Below, one piece after another: positions 17,940-28,941 of a stretch of 64,000 bases of DNA (its first letter is position 1; each line of letters starts with the position of its first letter). Origin of the DNA: Marinovum sp034669705 (GTDB taxonomy: Bacteria; Pseudomonadota; Alphaproteobacteria; Rhodobacterales; Rhodobacteraceae). Location: positions 41,441-105,440 of the forward strand of contig NZ_JAXMOR010000017.1 in NCBI RefSeq assembly GCF_034669705.1, given 5' to 3'. Below the pieces are notes generated by a model. The model was not told where the DNA came from, searched no databases, and saw nothing but the letters and a program-made list of their open reading frames with translations. A program made the translations under genes and the position numbers.

Positions 17940-19943
17940 ATGCGTTACCGGCAGATTCACCTCGACTTCCACACCAACGAGACCATCGCCGGCATTGGCA
18001 GCCGGTTCGATCCGGGGGCCTTTGCCCGGGCCTTCAAGGAGGCGCATGTCGACAGCGTCACGGTGTTCTCCAAGTGCCACCATGGCCATTCCTACCACCC
18101 GACCGAAGTGGGCAAGATGCACCCGCATCTTGAGTTCGACCTGCTGCGCGCGCAGATCGACGCGCTGCACGCAGAAGGCATCAACGCCCCGATCTACCTG
18201 ACCGCGACATGGGACGAGCTGGCCGCATTCGAGCACCCCGAGTGGCGCACGGTGTCGCCCGACGGGACGCTGCCGACCTTCATGCCGCAATACGGCAATG
18301 GCGCCGGCTGGGCCTTTCTCGACTTCGCCTCGCCCTATCTCGACTACCTGTGCCACCAGACCGAGGAGGTGATGCAGCGCTATCCCGACGCAGACGGGAT
18401 CTTCATGGACATCTCGTTCCAACTGCCCTCGATCTCGCGGTTCGCCAAGATCAAGATGGACGCGATGGGGCTGGACTGGAGCAACGCCGAGGACCGCGAG
18501 GCCTTTACCGCGCAGTCCATCGTCACCTACTTCGGCCGGGTCCGCGACGCGGTGCACAAGCACAACCCGAAGATGCCGCTCTATTTCAACTCGCCGCACA
18601 TGCCGTGGGAGCTGCGCAAGCATTACAAGGACTACTATTCCCACGTGGAACTGGAATCGCTGCCGACCGCGGGCTGGGGCTACGAGCATTTCCCGCTCAG
18701 CGCCCGGTTCGTCGACACCCTGGGCGAACCCTTCCTCGGCATGACCGGCAAATTCCACATCCACTGGGGCGAGGTCGGCGGCTACAAGCTGCCCGAGGCG
18801 CTGGTCTATGAATGCGGGGCGATGCTGGCGCACGGCGCGTGCTGCTCGATCGGTGATCACCTGCACCCCACGGGCCAGATCGACCGCACCTCGATGGACG
18901 TGATCCGCCCGGCCTACAAATGGGTGGCCGAGCGCGAGGCCTGGGCCAAGGGGTCGACCAACCGGGCACAGGTTGCCATGCTGCCGACCGAGGCTGCCAG
19001 CCTGCCGTCTTTTGCCGGGCGTCCGCATCATCACTGCGACGCCGACGAGGGCGCCTCGCGCGTGCTGCTCGAGACCCAGATGGCGTTTGACGTGGTGGAC
19101 ATGCACAGCGATCTCTCGGGCTACAGGCTGCTGATCCTGCCCGACGATGTGGTCGTCGGAGACGCGCTGAAGGCCAAGGTCGAGGCCTTCGTCGCCGGTG
19201 GTGGCCGCGTCCTTCTGACCGGGAAAAGCGGCATCGACCCCGAGCATGGCTTCGTCTTCGACGTCGGCGCCGACTGGGACGGGACCTCGCCCAACAGCGA
19301 CGGCGACTACGTCCTGCCGACCGAGGCCTGCCGGGCCAGTTTCGTCGGCGATCCGCTGTTCATGTATGCCCCGGCCGAGCATGTGAAACTGACCGACGGC
19401 ACCTCGCTGGGTGAGGTCTACGAGCCCTATTTCAACCGCACGGTGCGGCACTTCTCGGGCCACGTTCAAGCCGCCAGCAAGCCCGAGCCGCTGGGCACCG
19501 CGGCGGGATCGGCCAAGGGCGGCTTCACCTATTTTGCCTTCCCGATCTTCACCACCTATTTCCAGGTCGGTTCCCTCGCCATGCTGGAGATCGCCGAGAA
19601 GCTGATCGAACAGGCCCTGGGCGAGGACCGGCTGGTGACGACCTCGTTGCCGCGCGCCGGACGCGTGACCGTGCGCCATCAACCGGAAGAGGCCCGCGAC
19701 GTGGTGCACCTGCTCTATGCCACGCCGGCCCTGCGCGGAAACTTCCGCGGCGCGCCCGTGCAGCCGATCCAGGAGTTGATCGACCTGCACGACATCACCG
19801 TCGACCTCGCCGCGACCGGCGCGGTCAAGGCCGTGTCTGTGGTGCCCAATGGCCCGGCGCTGGAGTTCACGCAGACCGACGGCCGGGTGCGCTTTACCGT
19901 CCCGAAGGTGCGGGGCCACCAGATGGTCGAGGTGCGCTACTGA
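17940..19943 (+). CDS. Glycoside-hydrolase-like protein with beta-galactosidase-type trimerisation region
   Basis: The 667-residue cytoplasmic protein (no signal peptide) begins MRYRQIHLDFHTNETIAGIG. The first 340 or so residues look like a TIM-barrel glycosidase of the hypothetical glycosyl hydrolase 6 / alpha-fucosidase-like type. The Asp in GIFMDISFQ and the Glu in YSHVELESLPT are candidate acidic residues. Residues from about 345 (QVAMLPTEAASLPSF, then YRLLILPDDVVVGD and GGRVLLTGKSG) resemble a glutamine-amidotransferase-like trimerisation domain. It is the last gene of importer operon 2, which suggests intracellular hydrolysis of the imported glycoside. Activity is a family-level inference and the catalytic residues are assigned only by eye. 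Confidence 0.75.
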   Translation: MRYRQIHLDFHTNETIAGIGSRFDPGAFARAFKEAHVDSVTVFSKCHHGHSYHPTEVGKMHPHLEFDLLRAQIDALHAEGINAPIYLTATWDELAAFEHPEWRTVSPDGTLPTFMPQYGNGAGWAFLDFASPYLDYLCHQTEEVMQRYPDADGIFMDISFQLPSISRFAKIKMDAMGLDWSNAEDREAFTAQSIVTYFGRVRDAVHKHNPKMPLYFNSPHMPWELRKHYKDYYSHVELESLPTAGWGYEHFPLSARFVDTLGEPFLGMTGKFHIHWGEVGGYKLPEALVYECGAMLAHGACCSIGDHLHPTGQIDRTSMDVIRPAYKWVAEREAWAKGSTNRAQVAMLPTEAASLPSFAGRPHHHCDADEGASRVLLETQMAFDVVDMHSDLSGYRLLILPDDVVVGDALKAKVEAFVAGGGRVLLTGKSGIDPEHGFVFDVGADWDGTSPNSDGDYVLPTEACRASFVGDPLFMYAPAEHVKLTDGTSLGEVYEPYFNRTVRHFSGHVQAASKPEPLGTAAGSAKGGFTYFAFPIFTTYFQVGSLAMLEIAEKLIEQALGEDRLVTTSLPRAGRVTVRHQPEEARDVVHLLYATPALRGNFRGAPVQPIQELIDLHDITVDLAATGAVKAVSVVPNGPALEFTQTDGRVRFTVPKVRGHQMVEVRY

Positions 19944-20141
19944 CCGGCGCGCCCCTCGCGACGGTTACGGTCATCGGGCTCGACCCGGTGACGCCCTCAC
20001 CGCGGCAGAAACACCAAGATACCGCACCGTAGTTCCCGCGCTGGTGCGGCGGATGGGCCGGCAAATCGGGAGGGTCCTTGCACGGATTGAGGCGCTGGAC
20101 ACCGGGTCAAGTCATGCTCACACGGGCCGGCGCATTCTTTT

Positions 20142-21623
20142 TCACGAGGTCGGGCCCTCGACCAACCAGTTCTGGTCTGCACGTGTCGGCCAGCGAAAAC
20201 GCTCCGGTGGCTCGGTCTGACGGGCCCAGGCCTCGAGGATGCGTTTGCGTGCGATGCCGCGATCGATGGTCTGGGTGATATGGGTCGGGTCCCAGCCATC
20301 GAGTACACGTGTCAGCAGCTGGTCGCGGACCTCGGCGTATTGCGGCGCGTCGAACAGGTTGTGGGTCTCGTCCGGGTCGGCTTCAAGGTCGAACAGCTGG
20401 TGCCGGTCGTCGTGGAAGTAGTTCAGCTTGAAACGGCCCTGCCTGACCATGCGGGTCAAGAGCTTCTTGCCCCCCGTCCAGGCCTTCATCCCGTCGGTGC
20501 AATACTCCGAAAAGGTTTCGTTGCTCCAGTCGGCCTTCGGGTCTTTCGCGATGCCCAGCAAGCTGCGGCCGTCAGCCTCCGGCAACGGATCGTGGCCCAC
20601 GGCGTCCACCAGCGTCGCGGTGAGATCGACGAGATTGACGACATGGTCGCGCCGCTGGTTCTCGGGCACCTTCCCCGGCCAGCTCAGGATCAGCGGAACC
20701 TTGGCCGATTGGTCATAGAACGTCTGCTTGAACCACAGGTCACGCTCGCCCAGTTGATCGCCGTGATCGGAGGCGTAAACGATCATCGTGTGCTGCATCA
20801 GCCCGTGGCGTTCGAGCCGATCCAGCACCTTGCCGATTTCGCCATCCAGCGTCTCGACCAGCGCGTAGTAGGCGGCCTTGGCGCGCCGCTCTTCCGCCGG
20901 CGTCATGTCGTTCATTCCGGTCTGCTTGCGCCACCAGGCAAGGTATTCGGGCTCCTGCGTCTCGTCGCGTGCCAACCTCGGGTCCGACACCCGGTCATGG
21001 TAATATTCGAACAGACCAGGGTCCCCGACATAGGGCTGATGCGGCAGCATATAGCCAAGGCTGAGCGAAAACGGATCGGTGTGACCGCGGGCGCGCTTTT
21101 CGGCCTCGCGGTCGAGAAACGCCAGGGCGTGCCGGGTCACGTCTTTGTCGAGGTCTTCGAAACTCATCCGCCCCGGACCCGATTTGACCAGGGCATCGCG
21201 AAACGGGCGCTGGCACTTGTCCAGAACGCCCAAGCTATAGTCGCTGCCCCCCAGCCAGTCGGTCATGTGGTCGCCGACCTCGCGGTGGGCATAGCCATGC
21301 AACTGATCCGGCCCAAGGCTGTGCAGGCGTCCGATCAGTGTCGGGCGGTAGCCGGCCGCGCCATGGGCATGGGCAAAGGTCGGGAGGTCCGAGGCGAGCG
21401 AGTCGCTGTTGGTCCAGACGTTCTGACGACAGGGATACCGCCCCGTCAAAAGCGACATGCGGGCCGGCAGGCAGATCGGCGACGGCGTGTAGGCATTGTC
21501 AAAGCGCACCCCCCGGGCCGCCAACCTGTCGATATTGGGGGTGCGGACAACCGGATCACCATAGCAGCCGGCGACATGCGCGGCATGCTGATCCGACAGG
21601 ATATAAAGAATGTTCGGTTTCAA
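20142..21623 (-). CDS. Sulfatase (type I), TTG start
   Basis: I chose TTG at 21623 as the start because GGAGG lies seven bases upstream and the translation then begins (M)KPNILYILSDQHAAHVAG, aligned with other sulfatase N-termini. The only in-frame ATG upstream adds a Cys/Arg-rich, unsulfatase-like extension. The 493-residue product has the modification motif CLPARMSLLTGR (Cys51) and the metal motif YASDHGDQLGERDLWFKQTF. No signal peptide is visible, so it is probably cytoplasmic. It lies downstream of a LysR gene in the same direction and opposite the sulfatase at 22788. Phosphonate or choline-sulfatase-like activities cannot be excluded. Confidence 0.88.
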   Translation of the reverse strand: MKPNILYILSDQHAAHVAGCYGDPVVRTPNIDRLAARGVRFDNAYTPSPICLPARMSLLTGRYPCRQNVWTNSDSLASDLPTFAHAHGAAGYRPTLIGRLHSLGPDQLHGYAHREVGDHMTDWLGGSDYSLGVLDKCQRPFRDALVKSGPGRMSFEDLDKDVTRHALAFLDREAEKRARGHTDPFSLSLGYMLPHQPYVGDPGLFEYYHDRVSDPRLARDETQEPEYLAWWRKQTGMNDMTPAEERRAKAAYYALVETLDGEIGKVLDRLERHGLMQHTMIVYASDHGDQLGERDLWFKQTFYDQSAKVPLILSWPGKVPENQRRDHVVNLVDLTATLVDAVGHDPLPEADGRSLLGIAKDPKADWSNETFSEYCTDGMKAWTGGKKLLTRMVRQGRFKLNYFHDDRHQLFDLEADPDETHNLFDAPQYAEVRDQLLTRVLDGWDPTHITQTIDRGIARKRILEAWARQTEPPERFRWPTRADQNWLVEGPTS

Positions 21624-21721
21624 ATGCCTGCCTCCGTCTGCCCTGTGCAGGATGCATGGTTGCCTCGCCGCGACAGAACCACAAGTGCGATCTGGGCCGT
21701 CAGCCATAACCTCAGGGCAAG

Positions 21722-22651
21722 TCAGCCGGGGGTGATCGGATCGGCCAGGCCGCTGTCGATCATTTCGCGGCTGACGTTTTGCAGCTGTTCGATCAACAGT
21801 TTCGCCGGGGCCGAAAACTGCATGTCGGACCGGTGAACGATGCCGACCTTGCGTGGCATCGAGATCTCCGGCAGCGGGATCGCCGCGACGTGATCCGAGA
21901 ATTCCTGGATCACCAGGGTGGGATGCCAGCTGATCATGTCGCTGCTCTTGATCATCGAAATGGAAAACAGCGTCGACTCGCTTTCAACCACAGGTTTGGG
22001 CGCCGGAAATCCCAGATCGTGAAACCGCGCATCCAGACGGCGATGCCCCAGGTGCTCGGCCGCCGGCAGAATCCAGTCGTAGTCCAGACAGTCGATCGGC
22101 CTGAGGTCCGGCTTGCGCAACAGCGGATGGCCCTTGCGCACCGTCGGTCGGATGCTGTCGGAATAGAGCGGGATCTCCGCCAGTTCGTCCACGACGTCGG
22201 GCGTCGCGAGCTGGCACAGGGCAAGTTCGACATCGCCCCGCTGCACGTCCGGCATCAGGCCGTCGTGCAGCTTGCTGACGACCTTGTATTCCACGTTCGG
22301 ATGGCTCGATTTCACCCGCAGGATCGCATCGGGCAGCAACTTCAGCCGCATGCTGGAGCCGACGCCGATGGTCACCTTGCCGGTGTGCCCGGATTTCATC
22401 GCCCGCAGCTCGTCCTCGACACGCATCAGGGCGTGACGGATCGACGTGCCGCGCAGGGCAAGGACGTCGCCAAAGGCGGTGGTCTCCACCCCCCTGGGCC
22501 GCCGGTCGAGCAGGGAGACGCCGAGCTCGATCTCCAACCGTCGGATCGCCTTGCTGATGGCCGGTTGGCTGATGTTCATGACCTCTGCCGCCCGGCCGAG
22601 GCTGCGTTGTTCGACGGCGGCGAGAAAATACTCCAACTGTCGCAGTTCCAT
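21722..22651 (-). CDS. LysR-family transcriptional regulator
   Basis: I chose ATG at 22651 (MELRQLEYFLAAVEQRSLGR, 309 residues), preceded by GAAGGAG, over an upstream TTG/ATG pair. The first 60 residues are the LysR winged helix (AAEVMNISQPAISKAIRRLE) and the remainder the two-lobe effector-binding domain. It lies between two divergent sulfatases and upstream of a peptide-type ABC importer. By the usual LysR arrangement it should control the divergently transcribed sulfatase/ABC operon starting at 22788. The co-inducer is unknown. Confidence 0.92.
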   Translation of the reverse strand: MELRQLEYFLAAVEQRSLGRAAEVMNISQPAISKAIRRLEIELGVSLLDRRPRGVETTAFGDVLALRGTSIRHALMRVEDELRAMKSGHTGKVTIGVGSSMRLKLLPDAILRVKSSHPNVEYKVVSKLHDGLMPDVQRGDVELALCQLATPDVVDELAEIPLYSDSIRPTVRKGHPLLRKPDLRPIDCLDYDWILPAAEHLGHRRLDARFHDLGFPAPKPVVESESTLFSISMIKSSDMISWHPTLVIQEFSDHVAAIPLPEISMPRKVGIVHRSDMQFSAPAKLLIEQLQNVSREMIDSGLADPITPG

Positions 22652-22730
22652 GGCGCGCTCCTTCTCTGGTCGGCTGCCGCCACCCATAACCTCTGGTTTG
22701 GGATTCGGCATCAAATGCAGTTAGTAATCA

Positions 22731-22761
22731 TGTCCCGGCCCGAATTACACTCACCGGGACA
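22731..22761. promoter_or_regulatory. Inverted repeat in LysR/sulfatase divergent region
   Basis: TGTCCCGG (22731-22738) and CCGGGACA (22754-22761) are perfect 8-bp arms separated by 15 bases, just upstream of the sulfatase start at 22788. It could be a regulator site or an mRNA leader hairpin. The motif is not the textbook LysR T-N11-A box. Confidence 0.35.
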
Positions 22762-22787
22762 CAGAATTTGCCGGGGGGCTTTGGGAC

Positions 22788-24263
22788 ATGGCGTCGGATC
22801 GACCGAACATTCTTTGGTATTGCACCGATCAGCAGCGCTACGACACCATTGCCGCACTCGGAAATCCGCACATCCGCACGCCCGCGCTTGACCGCTTTAT
22901 CGAGGCCGGGACGGCGTTTCGTCAGGCCTATGTCCAAAGTCCGATCTGCACCCCGAGCCGGGCGTCCTTTCTGACCGGGCGTTACCCCGCCAGCACCCAT
23001 GTCCACCGCAATGGCAACGCCTACTTCCCAAGCTCGGAAAAGCTGGTGACGCGCATCCTGGCCGATCACGGCTATGACTGCGGGCTGGTTGGCAAGCTGC
23101 ATCTGGCCAGCGCCGAGGGCGAGATGGAAAAGCGCACCGACGACGGCTATCGCATGATGGCGTGGAGCCACCATTCGATGCCAGAACCGGCCTCGCGCAG
23201 AAACGACTACGGGCGCTGGCTGAAAGAGGAAAAGGGCGTCGACCATGCCGAGCTGTTTCATGACGTGAAAGGGTTCTGCACGCCCGGGGTTCCGGCGGAT
23301 CTGCATCAGTCGACCTGGTGCACGGAAATCGCCATGCGGTTCATCGACGAACCGCGGGACGGGCCCTGGATGCTGTCGCTCAACCCGTTTGATCCGCATC
23401 CGCCGTTTGATCCGCCGCCCGAGTACCTTGCGCGGTATGACCCCGAGACGCTGCCCGACCCATTGTTCAGGCCGTCCGATCTTGAACGGCAGAAGGGGTT
23501 TCAGAACATCTGTCAGCAATCGCTGGAGGCGTCAGACCCCACCATCGGCGACAATGCGGCGGCCGAGGACAGTGAGTTCACCGCAACGCACCCGCCGGCG
23601 TCGTTCAACGGTCGCGGCATCAAGGCTGCCTATTACGCGATGATCGAGCTGCTGGATGACCAGTTCGGCCGCCTGATCGACCATCTGGACGCCAGGGGCG
23701 AGCTTGAGAACACCCTGATCATCTTTCATTCCGATCACGGCGAGATGCTGGGCGATCACGGGCTGCTCTACAAGGGCTGCCGGTTCTTCGAGGGGCTGGT
23801 GCATGTGCCGCTGATCTTCTGCTGGCGCGGGCAGATACAGGACAACCAGATCAGCGATGCGCTGGTCGAACTGGTGGATCTTGCCCCCACCGTGCTTGAT
23901 GCGGCCGGAATCGAGATACCGTATTACATGCAGGGGCAGTCCTTGTTGCCGCTGCTGCGGGGCGAGGCGGACCCAAGCGTTCACAAGGCCTCGGTGGTCT
24001 GCGAATTCAACGATGCCCTCGGCTCGGCCAGACACTCTCTGCCAACCCACGCCACGATGAATTTTGACGGCCGCTACAAGACCGTGGTCTATCATGGGCA
24101 CGGATTTGGCGAGTTGTTCGACCTGGACGAAGACCCGGGCGAGTTCACCAACCTCTGGGATCACCCGGAGCATCAGGAGTTGCGCCACCGGCTGGTTCTG
24201 AACCACCTTGACGCGATCATGGCGACCAGCAGCGCAGGTATTGAAAGGGTGGGGAGGTTCTGA
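22788..24263 (+). CDS. Sulfatase (type I)
   Basis: The 491-residue product begins MASDRPNILWYCTDQQRYDT, has the modification motif CTPSRASFLTGR with Cys54, and the C-terminal metal motif FHSDHGEMLGDHGLLYKG. No signal peptide is visible. TCTPSR is the closest to the classic Cys-x-Pro-Ser-Arg consensus among the four sulfatases here. It is divergent from LysR and is followed after 95 bases by a peptide-type ABC importer, so it probably acts inside the cell on a sulfate ester brought in by that system. A mannonate-type or phosphonate-monoester hydrolase role is possible within the superfamily. Confidence 0.9.
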   Translation: MASDRPNILWYCTDQQRYDTIAALGNPHIRTPALDRFIEAGTAFRQAYVQSPICTPSRASFLTGRYPASTHVHRNGNAYFPSSEKLVTRILADHGYDCGLVGKLHLASAEGEMEKRTDDGYRMMAWSHHSMPEPASRRNDYGRWLKEEKGVDHAELFHDVKGFCTPGVPADLHQSTWCTEIAMRFIDEPRDGPWMLSLNPFDPHPPFDPPPEYLARYDPETLPDPLFRPSDLERQKGFQNICQQSLEASDPTIGDNAAAEDSEFTATHPPASFNGRGIKAAYYAMIELLDDQFGRLIDHLDARGELENTLIIFHSDHGEMLGDHGLLYKGCRFFEGLVHVPLIFCWRGQIQDNQISDALVELVDLAPTVLDAAGIEIPYYMQGQSLLPLLRGEADPSVHKASVVCEFNDALGSARHSLPTHATMNFDGRYKTVVYHGHGFGELFDLDEDPGEFTNLWDHPEHQELRHRLVLNHLDAIMATSSAGIERVGRF

Positions 24264-24358
24264 CCGGCACCCTTGGCCAACCCGCACCATTTGCATGTGC
24301 GGCAATGAGACATCCCTCGACACAGAGAGAGATGCACCAACACGTGGAGGAGACCCTT

Positions 24359-25924
24359 ATGAAGACGCTTTCGCAAGTATTTCTCGGCACCTGGCTTGCC
24401 GTCGGGGTCGGACTGTCCAGTCCGGTCGCGGCGCAGAGCGATGAGGTGTGCCCCAAGCGCGGCGGCACGTTCCGCACGGTGGACATGCAGTATTCGCGTG
24501 TCGACCCGACACAGGCGGTCAACCCTGTCTACCTGATGGACCTGGTCTATGACGCACTTTTGCGGGTCGAGCACGACCTGACGATATCACCCGGCCTGGC
24601 CGTCGACATGCCAGAGCAGATCGATGACCTCACCTTCGTCTTCAAGCTGCGCGAGGGGGTCAAGTTTCACGACGGCACCGATTTCAACGCCGAAGCGGTC
24701 AAGTTCAACGTGGAACGGCAGCAATCCGGCGACGTGGTGTCGCCCTTCACCGGCATCTGGCAGGAGTTCCTGAGCGAGGTGGTGGTCGAGGACGATCACA
24801 CCGTGCGTTTCGTGCTGGCCAAGCCGTGGCCGGGGTTCCTGTGGGAGGTGGCAAGCTATCTTCGTTTCGCCTCGCCCGCCAAGGTCGAGGAGTTGGGTCA
24901 GGACTACGGCATCACCGGTGCCGCCGGGACCGGGCCCTTCATGTTCGAGACCTTCGATCCGAAAAAGAGCATCACCCTGGTGCGCAATCCGGACTACTAC
25001 CGGAGCGGAGAGCCCTGCGTCGACCGGTATGAATCCTCGCTTCTGGCCTCTGCCAGCGTCCGCATCCTGTCGCTCAAGAGCGGTGAGCTGGACCTGATCA
25101 ACACCTTCCCTGAATCGCAGTTCCCGCAGTTCGAAGGGGTCGACGACATCATCATCGAGGAAGGCGTGGCGACAACCCTGACCCTGCTGCCGCTGAACAC
25201 CCGTCACCCGGCGCTGGCCGATGTCCGGGTGCGCAACGCGATCCAGCACGCCATCGACGGCAAGGCGATCATCGACAACGTCTATGGCGGTGCCGGGGCC
25301 GAGATCGAGTCGATCTTTCCGCCGTGGCACAAGGGGTTCGTTCAGGCCGAGAACGTGTCGGCGGTGCGCCCCGACCTTGAAAAGGCCCGCGCGCTGCTGG
25401 CCGAGGCGGGCTATGGCCCCAACGGCAAGGCGCTGAAACTGAAGCTGATGACCGGCGGTGGCGGAGCCCATGTGCAACGCGGCATCCTGATCCAGGCGCA
25501 GCTCAAGGAGATCGGGATCGATCTGGAGGTCGAGAACAAGGCCTATGGTCAGTTGGTGAACGACATGTTCGCCGGCCGGTACGACATGGTGTTGTGGCAG
25601 TTCAATGGCGATACCAGCCTGAAGGACTTCACCTGGAACCTCTATTCCGGCAACAGCAGCACCAACATGACCGGCTACAACAAGGAAGGCGGTTTCCAGA
25701 ACCCGCGCGCGCAGGAGCTGGCAGAGACCATCGGCCAGACCGAGGACCCGGCCGCGGTTCAGGCCGAGATCGCGGAGCTGCAACAGCTCGTCTTTGCGGA
25801 CACGCCGTTCATCTTCGTCAACTTCCGCAACCACCGCGCGGCCTATAACGACTATGTCAAAGGGTTCCAGATCCCCAAACTCAAGGGCCGTGACATCCTG
25901 CACAGGGTCTGGCTGGACAAGTAG
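24359..25924 (+). CDS. Peptide/opine-type ABC transporter substrate-binding protein
   Basis: I chose ATG at 24359, which has GGAGGAG upstream and opens a Sec signal peptide (MKTLSQVFLGTWLAVGVGLS, cleaved near PVAAQ). The 521-residue product is a family 5 binding protein: KRGGTFRTVDMQYSRVDPTQ at the mature N-terminus and LREGVKFHDGTDFNAEAVKF in the family signature region. These proteins bind peptides, glycosides, opines or other amines in the periplasm. It is the first gene of a complete five-gene importer and lies directly after a sulfatase gene, so the ligand may be a sulfated compound. Confidence 0.92.
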   Translation: MKTLSQVFLGTWLAVGVGLSSPVAAQSDEVCPKRGGTFRTVDMQYSRVDPTQAVNPVYLMDLVYDALLRVEHDLTISPGLAVDMPEQIDDLTFVFKLREGVKFHDGTDFNAEAVKFNVERQQSGDVVSPFTGIWQEFLSEVVVEDDHTVRFVLAKPWPGFLWEVASYLRFASPAKVEELGQDYGITGAAGTGPFMFETFDPKKSITLVRNPDYYRSGEPCVDRYESSLLASASVRILSLKSGELDLINTFPESQFPQFEGVDDIIIEEGVATTLTLLPLNTRHPALADVRVRNAIQHAIDGKAIIDNVYGGAGAEIESIFPPWHKGFVQAENVSAVRPDLEKARALLAEAGYGPNGKALKLKLMTGGGGAHVQRGILIQAQLKEIGIDLEVENKAYGQLVNDMFAGRYDMVLWQFNGDTSLKDFTWNLYSGNSSTNMTGYNKEGGFQNPRAQELAETIGQTEDPAAVQAEIAELQQLVFADTPFIFVNFRNHRAAYNDYVKGFQIPKLKGRDILHRVWLDK

Positions 25925-25963
25925 AGCCTCTGACGGCCTCATGTCCGCAGCGACACCAGACCA

Positions 25964-25997
25964 GGCAGTCCGACCGGATGGCCCCGGCCGGACTGCC
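25964..25997 (+). terminator. Intercistronic GC hairpin after binding-protein gene
   Basis: GGCAGTCCG (25964-25972) and CGGACTGCC (25989-25997) are perfect 9-bp arms, and an inner CCGG pair can extend the stem. It lies 40 bases past the binding-protein stop and 64 before the permease. No T-run follows. Confidence 0.55.
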
Positions 25998-26060
25998 GAC
26001 ACCCCGGCACGCACCGCGCGTGACGGCTTGCATCCGAGCGCAACCTGAAAAGGGACTGAA

Positions 26061-27008
26061 ATGCTGCTTTTACTGATCGTGCGGAGGCTCTTTCTGACGA
26101 TCCCGACCTTGTTTGGCGTCGCGCTTCTGGCCTTTCTGCTGGTGCACATGGCCCCGGGCGATCCGGCGCTGGCGGCCCTCGGGCTGGACGCCGACGGGGC
26201 GTGGCTGATCACCGAGGCCGATCTTGTCCGGGTGCGCGAAGACCTGGGGTTGAACAAGCCCATCGCGCAGCAATTCGGTGACTGGGTCTGGCGGGCGCTG
26301 CAGGGCGATTTCGGCCGATCCTACGTGCAGAATACCGAAGTGACGCGGATGGTGCTCAAGGCGCTGCCGACCACGATGATCCTGCTGTGTCTGACCATGG
26401 GATCGGCGATCGTGATCGGCTGCACCGTCGGGGTCCTCTCCGCCATCTACCGCGGCCGGACGATCGACTATGTCGCGCGCTTCATCTCGATTCTCGGCGT
26501 CAGCACACCGACCTTCTGGTTTGCCCTGCTGCTGATCTGGTCGCTGGCCTATCTGGTTCCGATCTTTCCGATGAACGGCCCGATCGCACGGCACGGGATG
26601 ATTGCAATGGTCCTGCCGACCATGGCGCTGGCGCTGCATCCGGCGGCGCTGATCGCCCGCATGATGCGCTCGAGCATGCTCGAAGTCCTGTCGCATGACA
26701 TGATCCGCACCGCCACGGCCAAGGGGCTGACCAAGCGTCGGGTCTATTTCGTGCACGCGCTGCGCAATGCGGTGAACCCGGTGATCACGGTTGTCGGCTT
26801 CCAGTTCGCCAACCTGATGGGCGGGGCCGTCGCGGTCGAGTTCATCTTTTCGCTTCCCGGATTGGGCAGCCTGCTGATCGACAGCATCTATCAGAAGGAT
26901 GTGCTGGTCATGCAGGGCGCCGTGCTGCTGATCGGGGTGGTCTTTGCCGCGTCCAACCTGATCGTGGACCTGCTGTACATGATCATCGACCCGCGGGTGC
27001 GCCTATGA
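26061..27008 (+). CDS. ABC transporter permease (DppB-like)
   Basis: The 315-residue inner-membrane protein starts MLLLLIVRRLFLTIPTLFGV and contains LVHMAPGDPALAALGLD, both typical of DppB/OppB subunits. The EAA-type coupling segment LSHDMIRTATAKGLTKRRVY and the C-terminal MIIDPRVRL are also conserved in the family. AAGGGACTGAA precedes the ATG. The gene overlaps the next permease by four bases. It forms half of the channel for the importer headed by 24359. Confidence 0.92.
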   Translation: MLLLLIVRRLFLTIPTLFGVALLAFLLVHMAPGDPALAALGLDADGAWLITEADLVRVREDLGLNKPIAQQFGDWVWRALQGDFGRSYVQNTEVTRMVLKALPTTMILLCLTMGSAIVIGCTVGVLSAIYRGRTIDYVARFISILGVSTPTFWFALLLIWSLAYLVPIFPMNGPIARHGMIAMVLPTMALALHPAALIARMMRSSMLEVLSHDMIRTATAKGLTKRRVYFVHALRNAVNPVITVVGFQFANLMGGAVAVEFIFSLPGLGSLLIDSIYQKDVLVMQGAVLLIGVVFAASNLIVDLLYMIIDPRVRL

Positions 27009-27900
27009 GCCAGACCGCCTCCGAATACGAAGGACGCGCAGGGGCGCACCGCACCTCGCTTGTGCGGGCCCGCGAAAGCTTTGCGATCTTCCTGAGCAAA
27101 CCGCTGAACGCCGCAAGCTTTGCCCTGACCGCGAGCCTGTGCCTGATCGCCATTCTGGCCCCAGTGCTGGCCCCATACCCCTATGACGCCATCGACCTGG
27201 CCAAGGGATTGACGCCGCCCAGCTGGGACAACCTGCTGGGCACCGATACCGCCGGGCGCGACATCTTTTCCCGGCTGCTGTACGGCGCGCGCATGTCGCT
27301 TCAGATCGCTCTGGTGACCGTGGCCTTCGGCATGCTGGTGGGCGTCACGATCGGCGCGGTGGCGGGCTATTTCGGCCGCTGGGTGGATGAGGTGCTGATG
27401 CGCATCGTCGAGATCTTCATGGCCGTGCCGGGGATTGTCATGGCGCTAGCGCTGGTCGCGGTGCTGGGCCCGAGCATCCCGTCGATCATCCTGGCGCTGT
27501 CGATCCGCCGCATCACGCAGTTTGCCCGCGTGACCCGCGGCGCGGTGCTGAGCGTCAAGACGATGGACTATATCTCGGCCTGCCATGCGCTTGGCATGAG
27601 CCACCCGCGCATCATCTTCGGTCATGTCCTGCCCAATTGCGTGGGGCCGCTGATCGTTCTGTCCTCGGTGCTGATCGGCAATGTGATCCTGACGGAATCC
27701 GCGCTCAGCTTTTTGGGGATGGGCATTCAGGAACCGACACCCAGCATCGGAACGATGATCGCCAGCGGCAATGAATTCCTGACATTCGCGCCGTGGATCT
27801 CCCTGTTTCCCGGGTTGTTCCTGTTGCTCGTGATGCTGGGCTTCAACCTGCTGGGCGACGGGCTGCGCGATCACCTCGACCCGCGTGACGGAAATGTATC

Positions 27901-27904
<4 letters not shown>
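27005..27904 (+). CDS. ABC transporter permease (DppC-like)
   Basis: The 299-residue protein starts in an ATGA overlap with the DppB-like gene. It has a cytoplasmic N-terminus of about 30 residues, then membrane helices. The DppC-type segment LLGTDTAGRDIFSRLLYGAR and the coupling loop KTMDYISACHALGMSHPRII are present. It ends in a four-base overlap with the first ATPase gene, so the five-gene operon is continuously coupled from 26061 to 29930. Confidence 0.92.
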
Positions 27905-28937
<1,033 letters not shown>

Positions 28938-28941
<4 letters not shown>

